Source of the DNA: Hofstenia miamia
Taxonomy: Eukaryota > Xenacoelomorpha > Acoela > Hofsteniidae
Assembly: GCA_900660155.1 (NCBI GenBank)
Contig: CABFPE010000186.1
Span: 418,703-482,702 of the forward strand
Length of the DNA stretch: 64,000 nt
Direction: 5' to 3'
Program-made: the position numbers and the translations under genes
The notes under the pieces: generated by a model
Databases searched by the model: none
Told to the model about the DNA's origin: nothing
Seen by the model: the letters and a program-made list of their open reading frames with translations, nothing else
Shown: piece after piece, positions 23,039 to 34,485 of the stretch
Layout: every line of letters begins with the position of its first letter
Numbering within the stretch: position 1 is the stretch's first letter

Positions 23039-25381
23039 TTAATGATGTACTTGGTTCAACTTTTCCCACACTTTTCGAACTAAATGATACGCAAGATGAA
23101 AGAATACCATTATCACTTGAGAAAAGGTCAAAACTGACCATCCCACAAACATGCCGATATTCCCAGCAAATGCTGACATAAGTTGTTGAGAAGAATAAGC
23201 AAGGCGTTCTTGAAAAACTTCATGCTTAAGATCCTCAAAATATATTTCAACTTTTGCAAAATTGTTACGGATTTTTGTAAGAAGTTCCTCTTCTGTAATT
23301 GTATTATTGAGAAATTCACTCAATAATCTAGTCATAAGTTTCTTAGGTTCCTCATTTTGTCCATCCACTACCTCATTTATGAAGTAGTACATTGATTGCT
23401 TACTTAAGAAGTCCCCATAAGCCATTTTGACTATATAATTAACATCATTACATGCTCTTGGACAATCACAAAATGTTCTTTCCGAGGAATAAAAAGACTT
23501 AGTTACATTGCCCATACATTGTATTTGAGATGCATTCCCTGGATTACACATTGGGAAAGGAGTTTCAGGATTATGATTCTCGCCATCATAATATAAATTA
23601 AAGTATGAATTTACGCAATTGCAAGTATTGCGTATGAGTTCATGTAAGCAATATTCCCAGCAGACATCTTGATTGTAGGTTGGCCAGTCAGTAAAGGGGT
23701 CTTCATGACTATCAGGAACTCTTAATAAGTATTTATAGTGTGATTCATTCTTGTAGCCCAATTTTACTGCCATCTTTAATTCACCTAAAGGCTCCCAATT
23801 GGGTTTTACTTTTGTACATTTAATTGTGCCATTTTCTCTCTGAATTGTTTGCTTTTTGAGAGAAATTCGCGTTGTCATACCTGTCTTAAGCAATATTCCA
23901 TTTCTATGTGGTAAGGGATATGTGCCCTCCACGTTAATTGAGATGCTGCTACCACCGACACGATCATAGAAACCAAAATCTTCATATTCATTTACAAACA
24001 AAACCAAATTAATTCCGGAATCAATGCCACTATCAGCTGCTATGAAATTATTTTTTTGCCTTGAATTAGCCTGTAAAATAAAACATTTTCCAGTTTTCGC
24101 ATTCAGAAATTCTTTATAGCTGCTAATTGTTTCTTCTAAACGTGGTATATTTGCTTTTATTATAAAATTACTCTGAATTGTGCCAAAGTTATGGGGGACT
24201 TTTGGATCAAAAAGTAGATATTTGTGTATTTTTGTGAAATCGATTTGACTTTCGTCTGCTAAACTTTTATAAATTTCTTTCCATTGAAATGTTAGAGGTT
24301 TGAGCTTAATTGGAGGATGATACTCCGATGAATACATATGCCAAAAAACTCGGCGTACTCTCTTAGATTTAGTTATAATTGCTCGAAAGGATATTCTAAA
24401 TTCAGACACTCTATTAGTGTAGTCAGAATGAAAAGTAAAATTTACTGGGCCTGGAATTACCTTTGTTTGCGGAGGATTTAAACCGCAATATTTCTCTCCA
24501 TCAAATTTTGAACTGTTTGTATCATATGTTATTGTAATGTAATCATGAACGCATCCATGGTATCTGTCTTTTGAATGCAATTCAAACTTTTTAAATTGGA
24601 TTTCTATGTTTTTATAGTCTGCATTCATTTCAGATATTATATGAGATACCTGAAATGACCTGTTGTGAAATCCAGGGAAAGAATCTTCAATAAGTTCGAT
24701 GTCTTGGCTTTTATTTGTAGCATGATAACGTCTTTCTAAAAATATCATTTCGCATGATTTTTCATCTTCACTATATGTGCATTCAATGTCATTATCACAA
24801 AATTTGCCACATTTTAAAGAATATGGCGAACATTGTTTGTATTTCCACGTGGTCATACAGTATTTATTTTTTTTATATTTGTATTTGCAATTTAGATACT
24901 CATCACTTGAGTCATTACAATCAACTTCGCGATCACAAAACCATATGTCAGGAATGCATTGTTTTGAATTTCTACATCTAAAAAAATGTTCAGGACAATT
25001 GGAATTGCCATTAAAGGTAATATTTGATTTACCAGATAGAATTTTTTTTACATACTCTTCTTGATTCAAATCGATCATGGGTAGTTCATAGAGATACTGG
25101 GGCATCACTGCCTTCACGTTGCTCTTAGCAAACAGCCGTCCTGGACATATTGTAATTTGCGGCAAATTTAAATGCATTACATCATCAACAGCCACTGATA
25201 CCAGGACATCACTCTGATAGTATTTTTCCATCAGTGGTCTAAATTGTCTAGCAAACACAGTAAGACTTAAGGCGTAAATAGCAAGCCAAACAACAGAAAA
25301 AAAATAGCTTGATGCGTTAATGACCTCAGGAAAAAACCATTCAACAATCTTCTTGAGATCTTTAGTTAATTTACTTGGCAT
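23039..25381 (-). CDS. DEG/ENaC-type sodium channel subunit with two LDLa modules and a CUB domain
   Basis: A 780-residue uninterrupted frame. An in-frame TAG lies 9 nt before the ATG, which has A at -3, so this start is well defined. Order: cytoplasmic N-terminus; TM1 about 24-46; the family LPQITICP motif 73-80; LDLa 1 with six cysteines 129-165 and a calcium-type DCNDSSDE; LDLa 2, cysteines 175-210; CUB-like region about 218-335 with CVHDY and YCG; then the ENaC thumb/palm with CWEYCLHELIRNTCNC (574-589) and CDCPRAC; TM2 about 740-768 with the selectivity-filter position occupied by GWS (747-749). Such proteins form trimeric, amiloride-type cation channels in the plasma membrane. The LDLa and CUB modules imply ligand or matrix binding. 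Oddities: no introns, no pre-TM1 His-Gly gating pair, and no acidic residue following the filter in TM2. A channel is near certain; ion selectivity and ligand are unknown. Confidence 0.93.
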   Translation of the reverse strand: MPSKLTKDLKKIVEWFFPEVINASSYFFSVVWLAIYALSLTVFARQFRPLMEKYYQSDVLVSVAVDDVMHLNLPQITICPGRLFAKSNVKAVMPQYLYELPMIDLNQEEYVKKILSGKSNITFNGNSNCPEHFFRCRNSKQCIPDIWFCDREVDCNDSSDEYLNCKYKYKKNKYCMTTWKYKQCSPYSLKCGKFCDNDIECTYSEDEKSCEMIFLERRYHATNKSQDIELIEDSFPGFHNRSFQVSHIISEMNADYKNIEIQFKKFELHSKDRYHGCVHDYITITYDTNSSKFDGEKYCGLNPPQTKVIPGPVNFTFHSDYTNRVSEFRISFRAIITKSKRVRRVFWHMYSSEYHPPIKLKPLTFQWKEIYKSLADESQIDFTKIHKYLLFDPKVPHNFGTIQSNFIIKANIPRLEETISSYKEFLNAKTGKCFILQANSRQKNNFIAADSGIDSGINLVLFVNEYEDFGFYDRVGGSSISINVEGTYPLPHRNGILLKTGMTTRISLKKQTIQRENGTIKCTKVKPNWEPLGELKMAVKLGYKNESHYKYLLRVPDSHEDPFTDWPTYNQDVCWEYCLHELIRNTCNCVNSYFNLYYDGENHNPETPFPMCNPGNASQIQCMGNVTKSFYSSERTFCDCPRACNDVNYIVKMAYGDFLSKQSMYYFINEVVDGQNEEPKKLMTRLLSEFLNNTITEEELLTKIRNNFAKVEIYFEDLKHEVFQERLAYSSQQLMSAFAGNIGMFVGWSVLTFSQVIMVFFHLAYHLVRKVWEKLNQVHH

Positions 25382-26469
25382 TTTATCCTAAATATGCACC
25401 ATTTTAGAAACGAATTCGTTATCACGTATATTTTTTACTGTTCGCGTATGTGCAAGAATCAAATTGTTTTCATAGATATTTTTTTTCAAAAATTAATTTT
25501 GTATATCGTAAGAAACTGATATAGAGAAATAAGGATTTATATATATATATATATAAGGTGTGCGGGTAGCACAATTTATCACCGCAACCCGCCGTGGTTA
25601 ATGTTACTTTACCCGTACCTGTGATATATGAACACATAGTAGGCATTACTGGTAAAAGTTACAGAATGTATTATTTTCAATTAATCACTTAAAATATAGA
25701 ATGAACAAAATGTATGATGTATTACTGAAAAATGTATAACAATAATAAAATGAATCGAATGTAAATTTACATGAATTACCAAAGCAGTGATTACCATATT
25801 TATAATCTGTGTCACTGATCTCTTAACAGAAGGGTTAAAAACAATATAAATAAACTTTAAAATCTGTTAACAGATATGTTCAAAAGATCTGCTTTATTAT
25901 TGCTATAATTTACAAAATTGTGTTAGTTAAGTAGCACGAAATTTACCCTCTAATGCTCAATGAATTTATATCAGAGCATCATTTTTTGACAAAATCCATC
26001 CCATTACATGCCATTCTTAAGAGAAGTTGACAATATAAATGACTATTTTGCTCTTTTCTGTTTCAGGCCGCCGTCAATGCATTACTATGAGGCAGCGGAG
26101 AAAGATGTTCATGGGTGTAAAATTAATGTCAATTTGGCCTTTGTTTTATGATCCTTGGCAAAAAAAATTATTTGCTAGTCTAAATCTGCGTATGTTAAAA
26201 AAATATACCGATATCTACACACTGAATTTGAAAAATTTAAAATTGAGATATTTTTTTATCACTTTTCCTATTACATTTATACAGTTCAGTGGTTTTCGGG
26301 TCATTTGTGGACAGTGTTATACAACAATCCATTTTGTATTGTCGCCCGCATTTTGCAATGTCTTAACCCATGTCCATCTCTGGAAGCGGGAGATGCAAAT
26401 CGAATTCTTTGCACAACATTCAAAATGATATTCGGCAGAGACACAGCATTTTCGGAAGTAGTTTGCACA

Positions 26470-26502
<33 letters not shown>

Positions 26503-26959
26503 NNNNNNNNNNNNNNNNNNNNNNNNNNNNNNNNNNNNNNNNNNNNNNNNNNNNNNNNNNNNNNNNNNNNNNNNNNNNNNNNNNNNNNNNNNNNNNNNNN
26601 NNNNNNNNNNNNNNNNNNNNNNNNNNNNNNNNNNNNNNNNNNNNNNNNNNNNNNNNNNNNNNNNNNNNNNNNNNNNNNNNNNNNNNNNNNNNNNNNNNNN
26701 NNNNNNNNNNNNNNNNNNNNNNNNNNNNNNNNNNNNNNNNNNNNNNNNNNNNNNNNNNNNNNNNNNNNNNNNNNNNNNNNNNNNNNNNNNNNNNNNNNNN
26801 NNNNNNNNNNNNNNNNNNNNNNNNNNNNNNNNNNNNNNNNNNNNNNNNNNNNNNNNNNNNNNNNNNNNNNNNNNNNNNNNTATATATATATATATATATA
26901 TATACATATATATATTCTAGCATCAGTGTGAACAATAATACAAGTAAGTATAAAGCAAC
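25382..26959. other. Upstream region of the channel gene, non-coding
   Basis: It contains a (TA)n run near 25539-25555, a GCGGGT/ACCCGC-rich patch at about 25558-25615 that resembles a hAT terminus, and a (TA)n array with an assembly gap. It should include the channel promoter, but no convincing core element stands out. The 129-codon open frame at 26039-26428 has no recognisable domain. Confidence 0.45.
26503..26880. other. Assembly gap inside (TA)n array
   Basis: 378 N, bordered by alternating TA at about 26470-26502 and 26881-26912. Frames running through it are artefacts. Confidence 0.98.
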
Positions 26960-29868
26960 TTAGTAGTACTAAGTGATAGCATAGAAACTACTATTAAGTA
27001 GGCAATACATCTTGTAGCAACACAGTACTACAAGTTAGTTAGCGTAATAGGCAACCTTGATGCCAGCAAAGGATGGTAGATTAACATACAGACTTGCATA
27101 TTGCGGCGGCGAAGCCAGCAAAATATATCCTAACCCTAACCCTAACCCCCGGACATAAACGGGTCTGCGCAATGGTCACAAGACAGCTGAGCCACCTACA
27201 GCTGAACTGCAAACTGCGCAGCCCCCCTCATCTCCGTCAGAAGTTTAGCTGCTTCGGATCATCTAAATTTAGTAATAGCAAAGATTTAGACTGAGTTGCA
27301 CGAACTTAAAATTTTATTAAGTCGTTGCACACACGTTTGCCCTATAAATACAAAGGATAATCAACAATGCAATACAACCTCCCTACCGGCAGAACTAAAT
27401 AATAATGCTGACATAGACTGCTTGATACGTGGGAACCAGAGATGAGAGCAGAGCAACAATCTTGTGCACACCTAGCGGGAGTTAGTGGTTGATTCAGCTG
27501 CTTTTTGTTATAGGTGAGGCACAGTTTCTACTATTGAGTAGGCAAAGAAATTCCATACATCACGATTTAGAGCATAGTTAGAGAGAGTTAACAGCATCAG
27601 CACTTTCAGCGAAACAATGTAATATTTACTAAAGATCAAGAATACGTAGCGTCTAATGTTGTCAGCACATAACAGCCTATTAGTGGGAATATGAGAATTC
27701 ACGTGGCAATTACTGCCAAAGCAATACAAGTTAGCAGTCATCAAATGCATAAAACAAATATCAATGGATCAGCTAGACCCCGGAGAGGAACGGGGTTGCA
27801 TAGGGTTTAGACTCCAGTGATCTCCAACTGGGAATATCCCACTACGCAACCCCCTTCAACTCTGTAGCAAGCTTAGTTGCTCATGATCATCTAGATAATG
27901 AATACAATTAAGATAATGACTGTGCTTAACACTAACTAAAATTGTATTAGGATCATGCACATAGTTGCTCTATTTATACAATGAGCTAAACTAAAACATA
28001 AACAGTGTACAAATAATCTTTCAATGGCAGAATTAATATTAATGTCTGTGCANGCAATACAACCTCCCTACCGGCAGAACTAAATAATAATGCTGACATA
28101 GACTGCTTGATACGTGGGAACCAGAGATGAGAGCAGAGCAACAATCTTGTGCACACCTAGCGGGAGTTAGTGGTTGATTCAGCTGCTTTTTGTTATAGGT
28201 GAGGCACAGTTTCTACTATTGAGTAGGCAAAGAAATTCCATACATCACGATTTAGAGCATAGTTAGAGAGAGTTAACAGCATCAGCACTTTCAGCGAAAC
28301 AATGTAATATTTACTAAAGATCAAGAATACGTAGCGTCTAATGTTGTCAGCACATAACAGCCTATTAGTGGGAATATGAGAATTCACGTGGCAATTACTG
28401 CCAAAGCAATACAAGTTAGCAGTCATCAAATGCATAAAACAAATATCAATGGATCAGCTAGACCCCGGAGAGGAACGGGGTTGCATAGGGTTTAGACTCC
28501 AGTGATCTCCAACTGGGAATATCCCACTACGCAACCCCCTTCAACTCTGTAGCAAGCTTAGTTGCTCATGATCATCTAGATAATGAATACAATTAAGATA
28601 ATGACTGTGCTTAACACTAACTAAAATTGTATTAGCGATCATGCACATAGTTGCTCTATTTATACAAAGAGCTAAACTAAAACATAAGCACTCTACAAAT
28701 AATCTTTCAATGGCAGAACTAAAATTAATGTCTGTACATGACGTCAGCAGCATGAAAATGATTAACGTAGAAGCTAATGTCTATGTGCTTGAGATGCCTA
28801 GCAGCAATGGAAGTAGTGCAGTGATGGGAATATCAGAGAAAGGGGATAGACTTTGGCTTAATGCTGATGCCACAACCCCACCCAAAGCTCCACTGTGGGC
28901 ATGTTAACCAAAAGTTTTTAGTGAGACAGCTGTTGTAGGAGTTTATGGTATCATTCAAGAGTTTTAGTGTTCTGGTGTCTTCCCAAGTGATGTTGGTGAT
29001 GTCTTCTTCTCAGCTGAGGTACACCAGAGTTTTCAGTTGGGTAGTTTTGTTCTTGTGATAGCGGATGTATTTTAAGTTCTTCACTGGTGCTGGAATGATA
29101 ATGGATTGGCGTATATTGTTTTTACTCTAGCTTCTTGCTAGTGCATTGTATTATTATAAATTTTCTCGTATGGCTTAATACACTGCGTACTTGAATACTG
29201 ATCAATGCTTGCTACCAGTGATTGCTGGTTCTTACTATGGATCATATTACCTAAGTTTTCGCTGTTCTAAAATTGTGNATCATGCACATAGTTGCTCTAT
29301 TTATACAAAGAGCTAAACTAAAACATAAACAGTGTACAAATAATCTTTCAATGGCAGAATTAATATTAATGTCTGTGCATGACGTCAGCAGCAATGGAAG
29401 TAGTGCAGTGATGGGAATATCAGAGAAAGGGGATAGACTTTGGCTTAATGCTGATGCCACAACCCCACCCAAAGCTCCACTGTGGGCATGTTAACCAAAA
29501 GTTTTTAGTGAGACAGCTGTTGTAGGAGTTTATGGTATCATTCAAGAGTTTTAGTGTTCTGGTGTCTTCCCAAGTGATGTTGGTGATGTCTTCTTCTCAG
29601 CTGAGGTACACCAGAGTTTTCAGTTGGGTAGTTTTGTTCTTGTGATAGCGGATGTATTTTAAGTTCTTCACTGGTGCTGGAATGATAATGGATTGGCGTA
29701 TATTGTTTTTACTCTAGCTTCTTGCTAGTGCATTGTATTATTATAAATTTTCTCGTATGGCTTAATACACTGCGTACTTGAATACTGATCAATGCTTGCT
29801 ACCAGTGATTGCTGGTTCTTACTATGGATCATATTACCTAAGTTTTCGCTGTTCTAAAATTGTGGCGA
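26960..29868. repeat. Diverged repeat units plus two concatenated haplotypes of one locus
   Basis: A unit at about 26960-27370 is distantly repeated at about 27510-28000: shared blocks include CTACTATTRAGTAGGCAA, an ACCCCGGA...ACGGG hairpin-like block, GGATCATCTA or GATCATCTAGA, and a TATAAATA or TATTTATA box. On top of this, 27369-28052 is repeated at 28054-28737 and 28638-29277 is repeated at 29279-29868, with lone N at both joints (28053, 29278). Variants before the first N (AAACAGTGTAC) match those after the second N, not the sequence between. No protein is convincingly encoded. The unit type is unknown, and the TATA-like boxes would suit a transposon promoter. Confidence 0.75.
27129..27150 (+). 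repeat. Interstitial telomere-like CCCTAA run
   Basis: Three consecutive CCTAAC units followed by CCCC. This matches the TTAGGG telomere repeat used by most animals. It is too short to mark a chromosome end. Confidence 0.7.
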
Positions 29869-30192
29869 TGCTAGAATATATATATTCTATCCTGAGGTGT
29901 TTTCAGATTTCAAATATCACCATTAAGTTATAAACGCCTAAATATTTTTTGAAGCAACTATTAAAACCTAGAATAATTTAGGTTAATGTCTATTTTAGTG
30001 CTTGGCGTTTTACAAAAAATGAGCTCAGTTTCAATTTCCTTATAATTAAAAAACGCGGTTTCAGTTTTTTTGCTAACTACTATCAGTATTGGAAAATGTC
30101 AAGACTGGATACATACCTTTATAATGTAGTTTTGACCCATAAATCACCCATTTTTTAATTAGTTGTATATTTTATTGTTGCATACAAAACAC

Positions 30193-30241
<49 letters not shown>

Positions 30242-32411
30242 CAATACAAATTTGCTACCAAAATATTGCAATATGTTTCAGTGAATTGCAATATTAACAA
30301 TATTTTGCTTTGTTCAAAACCTCAATAAGAGAAAATCACACTTTTTTGTTAAGCTTGCGAACTTACTGCAAACCCTGTTCAATTTTTTTACCTTTGTCAA
30401 TTCTTTTTTTTGATGATTTAAACCATTCAAAATCACTGTGCATGTGTCTGAGTATGAAAACCTAGTAGAATACGACTATATTATACGTTAGAGTTCACTT
30501 CTATATTGAAAAAATATCATCCCAATATAACTTTAGACGACATAATAATTCACTTACTTATATATAATGCCTTTGAGAGTGAAATATAAGTCAATGCTTG
30601 AATTTTCTTGGATTATTTAGAAATTATTTTACTTCTTCTAAATTGAATTTAACCTAAGCTAATGTGATCAATCGTTTGTAAACATAATAAATGCAATAAA
30701 TCTTGACACAATTTCATGTGTAGCCATGGGGTCTTGTAATGTAAAAATTACGTTCCTCTCCCATTGTAGTCATTATTTTTGCTTATTTCTTAAAAGCTCT
30801 AGCAAGAAACACACAACGTAAAAAGCTAAATGTTTGATTTTAAAACAAATTCCTTCTAATAAATTTCAGTTTATTGAAATATTATTGTTATAAAATTCTA
30901 AGCTAATAAATGTATTAAAATATATTTATTGCAATACACTGCATTTGCAATATATTAATTACAGTCCCTGATTTCGAATCACGTAATAATTTTTAATAAC
31001 AGTTATAATTCTATTATATATGCTTATAAAGTTTTAAATAATAGTTTATTACATCAAATCATCAAACAAATAATATTCTGTTTATTTGTCTTCATTGTCT
31101 TGATATTGTAATAATATTGAATACATATTGGTTATATATGTGGTAATTTCAATATAGTAAAATAATAAAATTTTAGTAGGTTCTAATTTCTATAAAATAG
31201 CGTTTCAAAAATAAATATTGTTATACGCTAGAACTATTTTTAGTAAATTATTCAGATTATACTGCTAATGTTAGAACTACTCAACTTGTTTACAATATTC
31301 TTCCAAGGTGTAAAATGTTCAGGGCTATCAGATTTTCTTCTGTAACTAAAAGATCTTTAAATTGGAACATCATTTTGAGAACCTGCCATCTCATTTTGTT
31401 CGACATTACAGGTGATAAAATCACCCAATAATATAGTTGATTGCCTTCATCTGGAAACCTGACATTTAAGAACACTTGACATCTACTACTTCTATTTCCT
31501 CCGCAATTGGAATATTTAAAATTTTGCACATATTTCTTCAAAAGGGGTTTATCAGCAGTTGGAAGCACTTTTGGAATTGATCTACCATTTGAAGATTTTT
31601 CCGATATTGTAACATTTTGTAATGCAGCGATATATTAGAAGCAGTACATAATTGTGAACTTATAGAACACTCGGATTATACCCTGTATGCCCAATATTTG
31701 TAGGGCTAATGCCATGCTAGAACAAAAAATCTTCAATTCTTTAAACATGATAAGGGGACTCTTTATCAGTGTATATGTATGAAATTATTCCAAATATAGT
31801 CAAAAGATTTATTAATATATCTAACCATAACCCTAACCCCAGTCCTAAAGTCCGTCACGCCTGTAGTTAAATGTTATGTAACTAAAATAGCTTGAAGCAA
31901 CAAGAAATTTTCAAGTGTCCTATTATAAATGCAGACTTAAGCAGTTATTACAGCCTTCAATGAAGTTTTTGTCAAAAACTAAATTAATTACTTTTGTTGA
32001 CCTCACTGAAAATTTAATTTTACAACTATAAAATCATAATATGTCCTGTTTCCATCAAATCATTGACACATCGTGCGCATCACACCACAGAGCTATAATT
32101 GCAACACATTAAGCAGTATGAAAATCGACACCGCACTAACTGTATGACCTTGGAAAATGCGTAAATTACATTGATTTAATCTAAACGATATTGAACTTCA
32201 TCTGAAGTTCACAACTTACTTTCTATATAGTACAATATATGTACATAAGTACTATACTTTCATCAGTGATATATATGAAGGTGACAGTGGAATGGAACCC
32301 TTTAAAATTGACGAAAAAATGAATTTTATATGGCTTAGTGTAATATTTTATGTACTATGTTGGAATTTCTGTTATTAATCTGCATGAAGGTTAGTGTTAC
32401 AATAAATACGT

Positions 32412-32452
<41 letters not shown>

Positions 32453-33309
32453 AGAAATTTCTTATAAATCAATAGTGAATTAAGATCCTGAACAACAAAA
32501 AAATAATAATACAATATTGAGAGCTCGTATGACAGGGTTGCACGCATAGTATCGAAACCCGTGGTCACTCACCTTTGTCAGTGTTTGGTGCTACCCCAGC
32601 GTATCCCTAGTTTATGATTATTTTAAGCAAACTCTGATAACACAATTGCATTTTCAGTGTTGGTAAAGTATTTTTCGGTTCTAAGTAAATTACTGTGGAC
32701 AAAAGTTCCAACCACATATTACTTTAACGTCTATCAGTAGAAGGACGCAAAATATTTCTAATTCTGATTGCAGGGGATATCAAAACATTGTCAAGATAAA
32801 ACTTCATTCACAATTAAAAATGAAATGGATATCTTCCCTGAAAAATTTGGATTCCAGATCCAATTGCAAATTGCATTTACTAAAACCCCATGAAATAAAT
32901 TCCATTCATATTTATCTTCATATATAGATGTACAGAGTTAAATTATAAAACAAAACACTAGCGGGACTAGTTCGGGACTTTGTTCAGTTTCTTAATTTGT
33001 TTGCTATTATACTGTATTATGTTATATTTGCTAAATCGAAATTTAATAGTTGTTAAAAATAGTATATACATGTATATACATATACACAGTACACGCATAC
33101 TTAGTTGCATTTGAGAATCGTCCCCGGGATCCATGGAGATCTTCACATATACTATTGTGAGGTGGGAATAAATAAATTCCACCCTATTGATAAGCTTGTA
33201 TTTACACATATGGCAATAATAGCAATGAAATACTTGTTCCAAAATTCTTATTCAAGTATAAAATTTCTTTTCCTTTAGCACATTTATAATTATGCTAATT
33301 TTTAACAAA
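29869..33309. other. AT-rich non-coding stretch
   Basis: I see no gene. (TA)n arrays lie at 30196-30239 and about 32416-32449. A degenerate CCCTAA-like run is at about 31822-31835. The minus-strand frame 31290-31568 (92 codons) has a mixed composition but no domain I recognise. Confidence 0.45.
30196..30239. repeat. (TA)n microsatellite
   Basis: About 22 uninterrupted TA units. Similar arrays at 7998, 8448, 13880, 32416, 37738 and 54632 show that TA expansion is a general property of this genome. Confidence 0.95.
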
Positions 33310-33311
33310 TA

Positions 33312-34483
33312 CAGGGTGTGTCAAAAGTAACTTGACTTTTAAACTAACTAAAAAAATTCAAACAATACAGAAAAGATGATGAAATATTTCATCATTTTTT
33401 AACTATATAAAGGGAATTTATGTTATGCATAACCATTTTGTTTGATTTTTCCAGTACTTTTTAACGTTAGACATTGATTTAGACACTAGACTGGAAATTT
33501 TAAAACTATACTACAGAAATGGAGGCAGTGCAACAGTGGCATTAGGTGCATACAAAAGACAGACCACCTTCACAAAGACATTTTTTCTATTACAGTTATC
33601 ACTAACATGATAAAAATATTTGAAAAGAATAAATTCTTGTGCAATGCTGCTAAATCAGGGAGACCATTGCTCAAAGAAGACCCGAAACCAATTGCAATGA
33701 GTGCGCTAAAAACTTTGCAAGATACAAATTTGCATGGCCATGCAAGTTCTTCTTCTATTGCTGCAACTACTACCATTCCAAAGAAAAGTGTTTGTCGAAT
33801 TCTTGAACAAAATTGTACAAAAATTACGCTATGAGCGTCTGAGAACCCTCGGCAAGTAATAACAGAAGACTGGCACCCTGAAAATTTATGTGTGTGGATG
33901 GCATTCAGTGCAAATTATGTGCTAAAGCCATTTTTCTTTCTGGGTACAGTAAATCAGGATAATTACACCAGTATGCTCCGTGACCATATGTTTCCACAAC
34001 TAAGATAGAAACTAAAAATGCAGTCTTTTATTTTTTCGCATGACGTCACCACCACACCACTCCAAACAAGCCAGGGATTTCATCAGCACTCAGTTGCCAG
34101 CTGAGATTGTTATTGGCAGAGGTTTTGGTCAGGCACGGCTTCCTAGATCAGCTGACCTGAATCCACTTGACTTTTATTTGGGGTATACTCTAAAGTCACG
34201 GGTATATCATACATACATTCCAACCAACCTGCATGATTTAAAAAGGAGGATCATACAAGAAGTTGATTAACTTAACCTTGATGTATTACATCAAGCTGTC
34301 CAGAATATGATACCAAGATGTGAACTTACTATTGAGCAGAATGGAGAACTATTTGAACATTTGTTTAATTATATCTGTAATTCCCCTTATTAGAGTTTGT
34401 TTATTTACATATATTATTGCTTGGTTTCATATGAATAAAAAGTGATTGTAATTTGAAAATCAAGCTAATTTTGACACATCCTG
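33312..34483 (+). mobile_element. Tc1/mariner-superfamily element, full length but decayed
   Basis: Terminal inverted repeats start CAGGGTGTGTCAAAAGTAAC on the left and, read from the right, CAGGATGTGTCAAAATTAGC, about 28 bp with few mismatches. TA dinucleotides flank both ends (33310-33311 and 34484-34485). At 1172 bp it is the size expected of an autonomous member. The transposase inside is broken by stops and frame changes. Confidence 0.92.
33478..34395 (+). pseudogene. Tc1/mariner transposase, broken
   Basis: Recognisable pieces in order on the plus strand: an N-terminal helix-turn-helix region with LEILKLYYRNGGSATVAL (about 33490); a linker with KSGRPLLKEDPKPIA; a second DNA-binding helix with IPKKSVCRILEQN (33607-33834); LCVWMAFSANYVLKPFFF, the region around the first catalytic position; FIFSHDVTTTP in place of the usual QQDGAPAH; and ADLNPLDFYLGYTLKSRVY, the third catalytic region (34040-34270). 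Several stops and frame shifts separate them, so it cannot be functional. The family resembles that of the deletion element at 3.4 kb, but the termini differ, so they are separate subfamilies. Confidence 0.88.
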
Positions 34484-34485
34484 TA

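Noticed and set aside
24754-25064. Plus-strand frames of 75 and 95 codons
   Set aside because: Antisense shadows of the LDLa-encoding part of the channel gene.
26305-26963. Long open frames across the N run on both strands
   Set aside because: They consist of N and TA repeats; the open reading is an artefact.
27508-28435. An 80-codon minus-strand frame present twice, identical
   Set aside because: The identity comes from the haplotype duplication around N 28053. The predicted protein has no domain and the frame is not otherwise supported.
28641-29494. Plus-strand frames of 88 and 73 codons differing by an in-frame 54-bp indel
   Set aside because: The opposite strand is also open, there is no domain, and the two copies are alleles of one locus. 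Keeping the frame through one indel is weak evidence.
31290-31568. 92-codon minus-strand frame with mixed composition
   Set aside because: No recognisable domain, splice context or neighbouring gene; kept only as part of a non-coding stretch.
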